From NCBI GenBank assembly GCA_014879565.1, contig JACSRW010000043.1, positions 29,768 to 93,767 of the forward strand: 64,000 bases of DNA, written 5' to 3'. Numbering within the stretch: position 1 is the stretch's first letter; every line of letters begins with the position of its first letter. The translations under genes and the position numbers were made by a program. The notes under the pieces are model-generated. The model made no database searches. It saw nothing but the letters and a program-made list of their open reading frames with translations, and was not told the origin of the DNA. The stretch is from Chitinophagaceae bacterium (GTDB lineage Bacteria; Bacteroidota; Bacteroidia; Chitinophagales; Chitinophagaceae). This document shows positions 7,733 to 15,856 of this stretch, piece by piece.

Positions 7733-10427
7733 GTCCGCTGTTCTGTAAATACCCTTTCAGTTCATCATTGAATGTGTCCTGTTCCAGCAATGATTCTAAA
7801 CTGAAATGCATCCGGTACTGCCAGTAATTCCGGGGATTGGCGGGGGTATTGATGCGCTCTTCCTGTGGTTTTTCGCGGCGAAGGGTTTCGCTCATACCCA
7901 GCAAATCCTGTAACTGGAAAACACTCCACATGGCGGGCGAATAAAGATGCTGAAGGATGATAGCCCGGTTAATCCAGGCTTCGCAATAAGCGGGGGCCTC
8001 GCCCCATTGTCCCATGACATGGTTATAGAAATGCTGTGTCTTTTCGCGGTTTTCTTCCCACCAGCCCCGGATGGTACTCATATCGTGGGTGGAAGGGGTA
8101 ATCACAGAAAGGTAGGGGGCGTCATTGGGATGGAAGAATTCCTTCTCCGGATCTTTGGGCATGCGTTGTATTTCCAGGCTGAGTATGCCGGTCTGCCGCA
8201 TCACATCGGGTACACAACCCGGCACCATACCCAGGTCTTCTCCGCAAACCAGCATATTGGTGGCGGCTTTTAACACCGGCAGTTTGTGCATAGCCTCACG
8301 GAACCAGAACTGATCCTGGCGCCGGTAGAAATAATTGATATAGAGTTCCCGCAGTTTTTCCTGGACATGGGGAATCAGGTGCCGGAAGGAGGATGTTTTA
8401 TCCATCGCGATCCGGAAATGATACTCCTGCCCCATTGAACCGGACTCTTCAAACAAAATCACATTGGATATAAGGTCAAACAAACCGGCTTTCACCGCCT
8501 CATTTTCGGGCGTATTTTCCAGGTCGCTGAAATATTTTTCTACCTGTACCTGGGTAGCATAATCAGGAGATAATTCATAATAGCCGCCGTCTGCGGGCAG
8601 CAGGAACTGTTCCTTTACCCATCCGGACCTTTCACCGAAGATTTCCCAGAGTACTTCTTCAATAATAAAGGGTTTGCAGAAACGCTGTGTATCAAACCAG
8701 ATACCCATCTCCCCGAATTCATTGATATGAACGGGCAGACAGGGAACAAAGCGGCCCATGATACCCTGTACGGCATGAGCAGGTATACTCCAGATCCGGA
8801 AAAAGCCAAGAATATGATCTATCCGGAACGCATCAAAATACCGGCTCATTTGCTCAAATCGCTGTTTCCACCAGGCAAAACCGTCTTCCTGCATGCTTTT
8901 CCAGTTATAGGTGGGAAAGCCCCAGTTTTGTCCAACGGCCGCAAAATCATCCGGCGGAGCACCGGCCTGCCAGTCCATATTATAGAGTTCCGGCTGCACC
9001 CAGGCATCACAGCCATGCCGGTAAATGCCAATCGGAATATCTCCTTTAATAACCACTCCCTTTTTATGCGCATAATCCACCGCATCCTGCAGTTGAAGGT
9101 GCAGGTGATACTGAACAAAACAGTAAAAACCTACGGCATCGTAAGCGGCATGGGTACTGCTGAACATTTTTTCTATATCCGTGCGACGGTAACTGCGGTG
9201 TGTTTTCCACTCTTCAAACCTGGCAGAACCATATTTATCCCGCAGGTAGCAGAAAGCGGCATAAGGCTGTAACCAATGCTGGTTATTCCGGAAAAATTTG
9301 CGATAATCATCTGAAGCCAGGCATTCCCCGCCCATGACTGCATACAGTTCTTTTAAAACGGCCAGTTTAACCTTCATCACTTCTTCATAGTCCACTACCG
9401 CTTCTTCATTCAGGTGTTTTTGCTTTTTCTTCAGGCTACCCAGTGCGGATGCATAGGTTTTACCGGCTACTTTGGGCAGGTTGATATAAAGCGGGTGCAG
9501 GGCAAAGGCGGAAATTGCCGCATAGGGATAGGAATCCAGCCAGGTATGGGTGGCGGTCGTATCATTCACCGGCAGTAACTGAATCAGTTTTAAACCTGTT
9601 TTTTTGGCCCAGTCAGCCAGTAAACGAATATCATTGAATTCACCCACACCAAATCCATTTTCAGAGCGCAGGCTGAAAACAGGAATGGCTACCCCGGCAC
9701 CCTTCCAGGTATTGTTGGGAAGTCGGGCAAAACCATCGTGCAGGATACAGACCCTACCTTCCGTGGCTTCCTGCGTAATCAGACGGTTGTCCCCCTCTTC
9801 AAAACGGACAAAACTTTTCTCTTTCTGATTCCAGACCAGGTATTTGTAGGCTACAGGGAAATGGGCATCCTGAAGAGGCAAGCGGATCTCCCACCAGTTT
9901 CCCTTTCTTTCCATCCGCAGCGGATTGTTCTCATCCCAGTCACGCAGCCATTCCGTACTGCCCGTCAGCGCCAGCACTTCATTCTTTTTCAGTAAAGGGG
10001 CTTTCACCCGGAATATATGCGTATATTTTTTCGATGAGTCGGATTTCCCCTTCCCGGTATGACTCGTCAGCAGCACATCCGCAAAAGGAGCGGTAAAAAA
10101 AGCATTTTCAAATTCACCGGCATGGTTCCAGGTATCCACTACCCATACTTCCCTGTTGCCGGTAATACCAGGCTGCAAATGCCGGTCATTTCCCCATTCG
10201 GTAACGCTTTCCCCGTTTTCATCTTTCAGATGATAACGGTATATAATATTATCCTGGTCTGCCGGAGATTCGGTTTCGGTGACCCCATACCAGTATTCAT
10301 CACTCAGGTAATTAAGGGCAAGGGCTTTGGACGGATCATTGTTTCCCAGTGCATCGGTATTACCGCTTACATGAAGACTTTGACCATAGCGGGTACTAAA
10401 CCGTATGTAAAAATGTATCTTAATCAC
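7725..10427 (-). CDS. malQ: 4-alpha-glucanotransferase, DPE2-like (CBM20-CBM20-GH77)
   Basis: 900 residues, much longer than E. coli MalQ (about 690). Two N-terminal starch-binding CBM20-like domains (about 1-110 and 125-235; note LALTGSTEWLRDWDENNPLRM) precede a GH77 barrel. Active-site segments FDAFRIDHILGFFRIW (nucleophile Asp) and LVCGEDLGMVP (acid/base Glu) are visible. This architecture is that of plant cytosolic disproportionating enzyme 2, which transfers glucose from maltose to glycogen-like acceptors. It probably works with the pullulanase at 38933 in glycogen turnover. The start codon is GTG at 10427. The last residues lie within a 7-nt repeat array. Confidence 0.93.
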   Translation of the reverse strand: MIKIHFYIRFSTRYGQSLHVSGNTDALGNNDPSKALALNYLSDEYWYGVTETESPADQDNIIYRYHLKDENGESVTEWGNDRHLQPGITGNREVWVVDTWNHAGEFENAFFTAPFADVLLTSHTGKGKSDSSKKYTHIFRVKAPLLKKNEVLALTGSTEWLRDWDENNPLRMERKGNWWEIRLPLQDAHFPVAYKYLVWNQKEKSFVRFEEGDNRLITQEATEGRVCILHDGFARLPNNTWKGAGVAIPVFSLRSENGFGVGEFNDIRLLADWAKKTGLKLIQLLPVNDTTATHTWLDSYPYAAISAFALHPLYINLPKVAGKTYASALGSLKKKQKHLNEEAVVDYEEVMKVKLAVLKELYAVMGGECLASDDYRKFFRNNQHWLQPYAAFCYLRDKYGSARFEEWKTHRSYRRTDIEKMFSSTHAAYDAVGFYCFVQYHLHLQLQDAVDYAHKKGVVIKGDIPIGIYRHGCDAWVQPELYNMDWQAGAPPDDFAAVGQNWGFPTYNWKSMQEDGFAWWKQRFEQMSRYFDAFRIDHILGFFRIWSIPAHAVQGIMGRFVPCLPVHINEFGEMGIWFDTQRFCKPFIIEEVLWEIFGERSGWVKEQFLLPADGGYYELSPDYATQVQVEKYFSDLENTPENEAVKAGLFDLISNVILFEESGSMGQEYHFRIAMDKTSSFRHLIPHVQEKLRELYINYFYRRQDQFWFREAMHKLPVLKAATNMLVCGEDLGMVPGCVPDVMRQTGILSLEIQRMPKDPEKEFFHPNDAPYLSVITPSTHDMSTIRGWWEENREKTQHFYNHVMGQWGEAPAYCEAWINRAIILQHLYSPAMWSVFQLQDLLGMSETLRREKPQEERINTPANPRNYWQYRMHFSLESLLEQDTFNDELKGYLQNSGRS

Positions 10428-10590
10428 AATCGTTAGTCTGAAGGTTCTCGATCCTTTTATTGTGTTTTACGAACACATTAACACGAAAGTAAACAAAATC
10501 AAACGTAAAGACGTCAAAATAAACCTGATTTTTTTTAGAAATACATATGCAATCGTATGATTTTTAGTCATAAAGCCTTAAAAAACGTTT

Positions 10591-10619
10591 TTTGATTTAA
10601 CCGGTGGCCCTTATTTTTG
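10591..10619 (+). promoter_or_regulatory. Bacteroidota promoter TTTG-N17-TATTTTTG
   Basis: -33 element TTTG at 10591-10594 and -7 element TATTTTTG at 10612-10619, the best promoter match in the window. Transcription would start near 10625, giving a leader of about 13 nt to the 51-residue microprotein. Confidence 0.75.
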
Positions 10620-10637
10620 CGTAAATTTTTTAAAACA

Positions 10638-10793
10638 ATGGAGCAGACAAAAAAATACAAAGGAATCTGGTGGCTGGTATTTCTCGCCTCTACGGCAGCT
10701 CTCGGACTTGCTATTTACACACACTGGGAATGGCTGACCCTGATTCTTCCCTTCCAGACCACCGCTTTTGTAAAGGCGATGGATATTATGTAA
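10638..10793 (+). CDS. 51-residue membrane microprotein, unknown function
   Basis: The small frame opens with ATG at 10638 and stops at 10791-10793. It encodes a lysine-rich start (MEQTKKYKG) and two hydrophobic helices (WWLVFLASTAALGLAIY and LTLILPFQTTAFVKA) separated by THWEW, so it is probably a helical hairpin in the inner membrane. Support for it being real comes from the near-consensus promoter just upstream and a terminator 30 nt downstream, which make it a monocistronic unit. I do not recognise the family. Confidence 0.7.
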   Translation: MEQTKKYKGIWWLVFLASTAALGLAIYTHWEWLTLILPFQTTAFVKAMDIM

Positions 10794-10823
10794 TCAACCG
10801 GCTCCTGAACATAGTTGTATCAT

Positions 10824-10848
10824 CCCGCTTTCCGGCGGGTTTTTTTTT
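10824..10848 (+). terminator. Terminator after the 51-residue membrane microprotein gene
   Basis: Stem CCCGC (10824-10828), 6-nt loop, GCGGG (10835-10839), then nine T. Confidence 0.85.
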
Positions 10849-10896
10849 GATTCCGGCATATTTTTGGCGAACAATAATTCATTAAATCCTACTGAC

Positions 10897-11304
10897 ATGA
10901 GATCAATTGTACTTGTGCTGATGGCCGCCGGCCTGCTCTTTGTTAGCTCTCCCGTATCCGGGACAGTTTTACCAGTATCAACCACCACCCATGCAGAACC
11001 TGATCCGGCTAAAGTAAAAGCCGCCATGGAGGAATTCAGGAGTCTTTCCCGCAAAGAGAAAAGGATGAAACTGAAAGAAGTCCGGAAAGAAATCCGGCAA
11101 TACAAAGAAGCCAGGAAAGCCGGCCGCGAAGCGGATACCGATACCCTGTTGCTTGTCATCCTGGCCATCCTGCTGCCCCCGCTGGCTGTATACCTGTATG
11201 AAGGTGAAATCAACAACCGTTTCTGGATCAGTGTCATCCTGACCCTTCTTGCCTGGGTACCCGGGATTGTTTATGCGCTGGTGCTGATTCTGGGAAACCA
11301 CTAG
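10897..11304 (+). CDS. Pmp3/YqaE (UPF0057) family membrane protein with exported N-terminal extension
   Basis: 135 residues. The C-terminal half (about 82-133) is the Pmp3 two-helix module, LLVILAILLPPLAVYLYEG followed by WISVILTLLAWVPGIVYALV. Pmp3 proteins are normally only about 50-60 residues. Here they are preceded by a signal-peptide-like segment (1-22) and a highly charged helix (about 40-77, SLSRKEKRMKLKEVRKEIRQ). In the family the small hydrophobic proteins relate to membrane potential and stress. The ATG at 10897 was chosen over 10864 because it directly starts the signal peptide. An 8-nt repeat array begins right after its stop. Confidence 0.85.
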   Translation: MRSIVLVLMAAGLLFVSSPVSGTVLPVSTTTHAEPDPAKVKAAMEEFRSLSRKEKRMKLKEVRKEIRQYKEARKAGREADTDTLLLVILAILLPPLAVYLYEGEINNRFWISVILTLLAWVPGIVYALVLILGNH

Positions 11305-11376
11305 GAGATTTGCAAATTTGCAGATGTGCAGATTAGAAGATGTGCAGATTAGCAGATGTGCAGATTAGCTGATAAA
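11305..11376. repeat. Octanucleotide array directly after the Pmp3 stop codon
   Basis: Nine 8-nt steps start at the first base after TAG: gagatttg, caaatttg, cagatgtg, cagattag, aagatgtg, cagattag, cagatgtg, cagattag, ctgataaa. Alternating cagatgtg/cagattag gives a 16-nt higher-order unit. The array ends just before the terminator hairpin. Confidence 0.8.
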
Positions 11377-11407
11377 GAAAGAGCCTTCCGCACGGAAGGC
11401 TCTTTTA
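11377..11407. terminator. Bidirectional terminator between pmp3 and rplT
   Basis: Stem AGAGCCTTCC / GGAAGGCTCT around GCAC, with A-rich left flank and TTTT right flank. It serves the plus-strand Pmp3 gene and possibly the minus-strand rplT transcript. Confidence 0.8.
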
Positions 11408-11427
11408 AGTTTAAAACGATACTGTCC

Positions 11428-11469
11428 CACTCCCCACTTTCCACTCCCCACTTTCCACTCTCCCCTCTC
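11428..11469. repeat. Heptanucleotide array, 6 units (cactccc/cactttc)
   Basis: cactccc, cactttc, cactccc, cactttc, cactctc, ccctctc in 7-nt register, forming 14-nt doublets. It ends 1 nt from the rplT stop codon (11471-11473). Confidence 0.8.
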
Positions 11470-11470
11470 C

Positions 11471-11815
11471 TTACTTCACACTATCCACCAGGCTCTTAAA
11501 GGTCTCGGGATTGTTCATCGCGAGATCAGCCAGGACTTTACGGTCCAGTTCAATACCTTTTACCTGGAGTTTGTTGATGAATTCGGAATAAGTCAGACCT
11601 TGTTCACGTACAGCGGCATTGATACGGGCAATCCACAGCTGGCGGTATTCGCGCTTTTTGTTTTTGCGGCCTACATACATGTAGGTCATCCCTTTTTCCA
11701 CTACGTTTTTGGCAACGGTCAGTACATTTTTACGTTTGCCATAAAAACCTTTGGCCTGGTTTAATATTTTTTTGCGGCGGGCTTTGGAAGCCACTGCATT
11801 TTTTGAACGGGGCAT
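11471..11815 (-). CDS. rplT: 50S ribosomal protein L20
   Basis: 114 residues, normal for bL20. The basic N-terminus [20 protein letters not shown] and the [20 protein letters not shown] segment are diagnostic. L20 binds 23S rRNA early in large-subunit assembly. In several bacteria it represses its own mRNA by binding a leader that mimics its rRNA site. Here it follows rpmI by 59 nt, downstream of the structured leader at 12095-12175. Confidence 0.98.
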   Translation of the reverse strand: MPRSKNAVASKARRKKILNQAKGFYGKRKNVLTVAKNVVEKGMTYMYVGRKNKKREYRQLWIARINAAVREQGLTYSEFINKLQVKGIELDRKVLADLAMNNPETFKSLVDSVK

Positions 11816-11874
11816 AATTCAGTTTTTTGAGTTGTCAGCAACCTGACAGGTTAAGAATGAAGTTTACAAAGCGC

Positions 11875-12072
11875 TTATTTCAGGCGCAGGAGACGTTTTA
11901 CAAAATCAACATGTGATTTGGCAACCGTTCCGTCCAGGCGCATATTACGCTTGCGCTTTTTGGACTTCTTTGTAAGGATGTGACGTTTGAAACTTTTCTG
12001 ATGCATGATCTTTCCGGTGGCCGTCACTTTAAAGCGTTTTTTGGCACTGGAATTCGTTTTTACTTTAGGCAT
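11875..12072 (-). CDS. rpmI: 50S ribosomal protein L35
   Basis: 65 residues, full length for bL35. [20 protein letters not shown] and the basic [19 protein letters not shown] are characteristic. It is first gene of the rpmI-rplT transcript, which has its own promoter and is separated from infC by a terminator. This differs from the E. coli arrangement, where infC-rpmI-rplT are read together. Confidence 0.98.
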   Translation of the reverse strand: MPKVKTNSSAKKRFKVTATGKIMHQKSFKRHILTKKSKKRKRNMRLDGTVAKSHVDFVKRLLRLK

Positions 12073-12094
12073 GATACCTTGTATTTGCTGTTAC

Positions 12095-12175
12095 ACCCTT
12101 GAGGCATTCCCCACCGGGGGACCTTTTTCGAACCTCTTCAGGCAATGAAGCCGGTTATACCCGGCTTTTAAGGGC
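12095..12175 (-). promoter_or_regulatory. Structured 5' leader of rpmI-rplT, three-way junction
   Basis: On the minus strand, closing helix GCCCTT (12170-12175) pairs with AAGGGT (12095-12100). Inside are hairpin AAGCCGG/CCGGCTT (12161-12167 with 12148-12154, loop GTATAA) and an arm GAGG/CCTC (12133-12136 with 12101-12104). That arm is capped by CCCC-CGGT-GGGG (12109-12120). It spans most of the predicted leader and ends 23 nt before the rpmI ATG. By position it is a candidate L20-responsive leader; binding is inference. Confidence 0.5.
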
Positions 12176-12177
12176 TG

Positions 12178-12209
12178 CAAAGATAGGAGTTAATTCAGAA
12201 TATTCCAAA
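12178..12209 (-). promoter_or_regulatory. Promoter of rpmI-rplT, TTTG-N20-TATCTTTG
   Basis: Minus strand: -33 TTTG at 12206-12209 and -7 TATCTTTG at 12178-12185. The start would fall near 12172, at the 5' end of the leader's closing helix. Confidence 0.65.
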
Positions 12210-12287
12210 CCCCTTTTGAATTAGAATCGGAAAGATATATAATTGTTTGTCAATTATTTACGCCTTAAATATCTACCTTAATACGGC

Positions 12288-12322
12288 AAAAAAATATCCG
12301 GCCGTTTCCAGACAGCCGGATA
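12288..12322 (-). terminator. Terminator downstream of infC
   Basis: Stem TATCCGGC/GCCGGATA (12295-12302 and 12315-12322), followed on the minus strand by seven U (12288-12294). It separates thrS-infC from rpmI-rplT. Confidence 0.85.
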
Positions 12323-12341
12323 AATTTCATATACTGCAGGA

Positions 12342-13001
12342 TTATCCCTCTTTAGTGGTCTTTTTCTTGCCGCTTTTCGGAGCAAACATGGCCAGCATCC
12401 TGCGTCCTTCCATTTTGGGCATATTTTCCAGCACCCCGGCCTCCGCCAGTCTTTCCGCGAATTTCAGTAACAAAAGTTGTCCCCGGTCCTGGAACTGGAT
12501 AGCTCGTCCCTTGAACTGTACATAGGCTTTTACCTTATTGCCTTCTTTCAGGAATTCAATGGCATGTTTGGCTTTGAAATCAAAATCATGGTCATCGGTA
12601 TTCGGCGTAAAGCGGATTTCCTTTACTTCGGAAACCTTACTCTTGGCCTTCATTTCCTTTTCTTTCTTCTTCTTATCGTAGAGAAACTTGTTATAATCAA
12701 TAATCTTGCAGACCGGCGGGTCCACTGTCGGGGAAATTTCCACCAGATCCAAACCCTGATCCTGGGCCATCCGCATCGCTTCCTGGGTACTGTAGATTCC
12801 TACTTCCACATTGTCGCCCACCAGCCTGACCTGGGGAACCCGGATAAAATGATTGATGCGGTGTTCTGCTTCTTTGCGGGGCATAAACCGTCCCCTGTTA
12901 AAACCGCCTTTGTTAAAACCGCCGCCGCCACCGGGCCTGAATCCACCGCCCTGTCCGGCCGGCCTGTTGAACCCGCCACCGGGTTTTTGAGGTACTGCCA
13001 T
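12342..13001 (-). CDS. infC: Translation initiation factor IF-3 with Gly/Arg/Phe-rich N-terminal extension
   Basis: 219 residues; typical IF-3 is about 180. The IF-3 body starts near residue 47 (EHRINHFIRVPQVRLVGD) and includes the KKKKEKEMKAK linker helix and a C-terminal domain that senses codon-anticodon pairing in the P site. The extra ~45 residues are low-complexity (GGGFNRPAGQGGGFRPGGGG, NKGGFNRGRF), presumably disordered and RNA-binding. The start codon is ATG, not the AUU used for autocontrol in E. coli. It follows thrS by 91 nt on the same strand. Confidence 0.96.
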   Translation of the reverse strand: MAVPQKPGGGFNRPAGQGGGFRPGGGGGFNKGGFNRGRFMPRKEAEHRINHFIRVPQVRLVGDNVEVGIYSTQEAMRMAQDQGLDLVEISPTVDPPVCKIIDYNKFLYDKKKKEKEMKAKSKVSEVKEIRFTPNTDDHDFDFKAKHAIEFLKEGNKVKAYVQFKGRAIQFQDRGQLLLLKFAERLAEAGVLENMPKMEGRRMLAMFAPKSGKKKTTKEG

Positions 13002-13092
13002 TTAGATTTTTTGAGTGAAGCATAACCCCCTGCAGGTATGCACTTGCTTGTTTTAATTTTTACCGGCCAGGAACCGGCTGCTAAAATAAGGT

Positions 13093-15033
13093 TTATTCGC
13101 TTTTTCTTTCTTTAATTTCCAAAACCGCGGCCCTGATAAAATCGTCTACCGCCAGTGCCCCGGCATCCCCTTTACCCTGCCTTCTGACCGCGACCTGCTG
13201 TTCATTCATCTCTTTCTCTCCTACGACCAGCATATAGGGCACCCGCATCAATTCGGTATCCCGTATTTTTTTACCAATTTTTTCATTGCGGTCATCCACT
13301 TCAGCCCGGATATCGGCCTGTTTGAGACGGGTTTCCACCTCGCGGGCATACGGAAGGAATTTATCACTGATCGGCAGCACTTTTACCTGAACCGGCGCCA
13401 GCCAGAGCGGGAACCGTCCGGCATAGTGTTCCAGCAGGAAGCCGATAAACCGTTCATGGGTTCCCAGCGGTGCCCGGTGAATGATCAGGGGTACTTCCGG
13501 CTGATTCTGCTGGTTGGTAAAACTCAGTTTGAACCGGCGGCCCTGCGCAAAATCCACCTGGTTGGTGGCCAGGGTGAATTCACGGCCGATCGCACTCCAG
13601 ATCTGCACATCAATTTTTGGTCCGTAGAAGGCGCCTTCTCCTTTTACTTCCACAAAGGGTACTTTAGTGTCAATCAGCACCTGGCGTACCAGCTCTTCGG
13701 TTTCCAGCCAGAGTTCGGGTTCATTGATATATTTCTGACCCAGTTTGGCGGGATCATGCAGCGAAAGACGCATGACGTATTTCTCAATACCGAAGATTTT
13801 AAAATACTTCAGGTACATTTCATTCACTGCTTTGAACTCCTGCGCAAACTGCTCTTTGGTGCAATAAATATGCGCATCATTCATATGCAGACAGCGCACC
13901 CGCATGAGGCCGAAAAGCTCCCCGCTTTGTTCATAACGATAGCAGGTGCCGTATTCAGCCAGCCGTAAAGGCAGATCTTTATAACTCTTCGGTTCGGCAT
14001 CAAAAATCTTGTGGTGATGCGGACAGTTCATGGCTTTCAGGTAATACTTCTCCCCGTCCATTTCCATAGCCGGAAACATACTGTCGGCATAATAAGGCAG
14101 GTGACCACTGGTGAGGTACATACTCTCCTTGGCAATATGCGGGGTTACGACCCGCTTGTATCCCGCCGCCAGCTCTGTTTCCTTTGCCAGTTTTTCCAGC
14201 TCTTCAATGATTACGGTTCCGTTGGGAAGCCAGAGGGGCAACCCGGGACCTACATCATCATCCATGGTGAAAATGCCCAGTTCTTTGCCGAGCTTGCGGT
14301 GATCTCTTTTTTTGGCCTCTTCCAGCATGGTCAGGTGCTCATCCAGTTCTTTCTGGGAAGGAAAACTCACCCCGTAAACCCGGGTAAGCTGTTTGTTTTT
14401 TTCATCCCCTTTCCAGTACGCTCCTGCAATACTGGTGAGTTTGATGGCTTTGATCAGCCCGGTATGCGGGATATGCGGTCCCCGGCAGAGATCCGTAAAA
14501 TTGCCCTGGCTGTAAAAAGTGATTTCTCCGTCGGCCAGGTTCGCCAGCAGGTCCAGTTTATATTCATCGCCCTTGCCCGAAAAATAATTCAGCGCTTCCT
14601 GTTTCGGCATTTCTTTCCGCACATAAGCATTCCCCTGTTTGGAGAGTTCATGCATTTTCTTTTCGAGCGTGGCCAGGTCTTCTTCCGTCATTTTCCGGTC
14701 GCCCAGATCCATATCATAATAAAATCCCTTCGGGCTTTCCAGTGCGGGCCCTACCCAGAACTTTACACCCGGAAAAACTGATTCAACCGCCTCCGCCATC
14801 AGGTGGGCCGATGAATGCCAGAAGGTCATTTGTCCGTCGGTATCATTCCAGGTCAGTAATTTCAGTTGCGCATCCTGCTGAATCGGCCGGCTGGCGTCCC
14901 ATACTTCACCGTTCACCTGTGCGGCCAGCACTTTCCGGGCCAGTCCCTCGGAAATCGACTTCGCAATGTCAAGCGCGGTCACCCCGGATTCATATTGCCG
15001 GACGGCCCCGTCTGGCAGTGTAATGTTAATCAT
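13093..15033 (-). CDS. thrS: Threonyl-tRNA synthetase
   Basis: 646 residues. Order: N-terminal TGS domain (INITLPDGAVRQYESG), editing domain with HSSAHLMAEAVE (HxxxH zinc motif), class II catalytic core (MNCPHHHKIF, FYGPKIDVQI) and a C-terminal anticodon-binding domain (VQVKVLPISDKFLPYA). It charges tRNA-Thr and clears mischarged Ser. The ATG at 15033 is preferred to an adjacent GTG at 15036. A TACCTTTG box at 15060-15067 gives a short leader. Confidence 0.97.
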   Translation of the reverse strand: MINITLPDGAVRQYESGVTALDIAKSISEGLARKVLAAQVNGEVWDASRPIQQDAQLKLLTWNDTDGQMTFWHSSAHLMAEAVESVFPGVKFWVGPALESPKGFYYDMDLGDRKMTEEDLATLEKKMHELSKQGNAYVRKEMPKQEALNYFSGKGDEYKLDLLANLADGEITFYSQGNFTDLCRGPHIPHTGLIKAIKLTSIAGAYWKGDEKNKQLTRVYGVSFPSQKELDEHLTMLEEAKKRDHRKLGKELGIFTMDDDVGPGLPLWLPNGTVIIEELEKLAKETELAAGYKRVVTPHIAKESMYLTSGHLPYYADSMFPAMEMDGEKYYLKAMNCPHHHKIFDAEPKSYKDLPLRLAEYGTCYRYEQSGELFGLMRVRCLHMNDAHIYCTKEQFAQEFKAVNEMYLKYFKIFGIEKYVMRLSLHDPAKLGQKYINEPELWLETEELVRQVLIDTKVPFVEVKGEGAFYGPKIDVQIWSAIGREFTLATNQVDFAQGRRFKLSFTNQQNQPEVPLIIHRAPLGTHERFIGFLLEHYAGRFPLWLAPVQVKVLPISDKFLPYAREVETRLKQADIRAEVDDRNEKIGKKIRDTELMRVPYMLVVGEKEMNEQQVAVRRQGKGDAGALAVDDFIRAAVLEIKERKSE

Positions 15034-15059
15034 CACTAAAAACTTGATTTTTAAGAGTG

Positions 15060-15067
15060 CAAAGGTA
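15060..15067 (-). promoter_or_regulatory. -7 box TACCTTTG for thrS-infC
   Basis: TAnnTTTG on the minus strand, 26 nt before the thrS ATG. No strong -33 TTTG is visible. Confidence 0.55.
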
Positions 15068-15078
15068 ACGAATAATGC

Positions 15079-15765
15079 CTAAAGATGGCGCAGTATCAGG
15101 CGGTCAACGGATTGCTTTTTACGGGTAATCCTCCGGAGACGGGGAGTTGCTTTGTCCGGATTATCAAACATCCGGTTTGCCAGTCTGAATTGTCGCTTCC
15201 GCCAGTGCAGCAGTTTCCAGTGACCGTAATACCTGCTTAAACCGGCAGAAAGCATATGCAGGGTTCTTCCCGGGCCTTTTTCCCGGATAGTTTCCTCATA
15301 ACGGGCATTAAACTCCTTCCGCAGCGCCTGCTGAAAACGGATCAGCAGCCGTCGGCCCTGTTTAAATTCCTCATAACTGAAATGCCGGTACAGGGCCTGC
15401 CAGAGGTCCCCGTTAATATGGGCATTCATCCCCAGTAACTGGTAGTGCAAAATGGTTCGGCTGCTGTCGCTGTAATAAGCTTGCCAGTTGAGTGAAGGTA
15501 GCTGGGCTGACTGAAAAAAGTAGTCAGCAAAAACCAGCATAAACCGGTGAGCAATGGCGCTCTCTTCTGGCCGGGCATTACGGTAATAGGTAAATGCCCG
15601 GGCACTGGTTCTTCTGTAAAGTGATGCAAAATGGGAAGCAATGCTTTTCGTATGGGCAACGGAGTCCAGCCTGTTCAGCAGAAGCTGTTCAGGGGACTGA
15701 GCCCATGCAGTCAAGAAAAGCAAATGCCAAAAAAAACAGGCGATGATGGCGGTGCTGATGCGCAT
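15079..15765 (-). CDS. DUF5995-like secreted protein
   Basis: 228 residues with a signal peptide (about 1-22, ending TAWAQ). The LGMNAHINGDL stretch (about 111-121) is what I associate with the DUF5995 family of helical proteins of unknown function. The rest is predicted mostly helical with many aromatic and basic residues, and the C-terminus is strongly basic (RRITRKKQSVDR). It is downstream of no gene on its strand and is divergent from the paralogue pair at 15857. Confidence 0.55.
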   Translation of the reverse strand: MRISTAIIACFFWHLLFLTAWAQSPEQLLLNRLDSVAHTKSIASHFASLYRRTSARAFTYYRNARPEESAIAHRFMLVFADYFFQSAQLPSLNWQAYYSDSSRTILHYQLLGMNAHINGDLWQALYRHFSYEEFKQGRRLLIRFQQALRKEFNARYEETIREKGPGRTLHMLSAGLSRYYGHWKLLHWRKRQFRLANRMFDNPDKATPRLRRITRKKQSVDRLILRHL

Positions 15766-15856
15766 AGTTTAAAGGGCTGTTAAAATTAGGCAACTATTGT
15801 TCCATTCCCGTTCTTTCTTCATCTCATGTTTCAGTAAATTTGTTTTTCTGAATCGT

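Noticed and set aside
12121..12140. tRNA-like T-loop GGTTCGA on the minus strand
   Set aside because: The flanking arms do not form a cloverleaf and the segment fits inside the rpmI-rplT leader structure.
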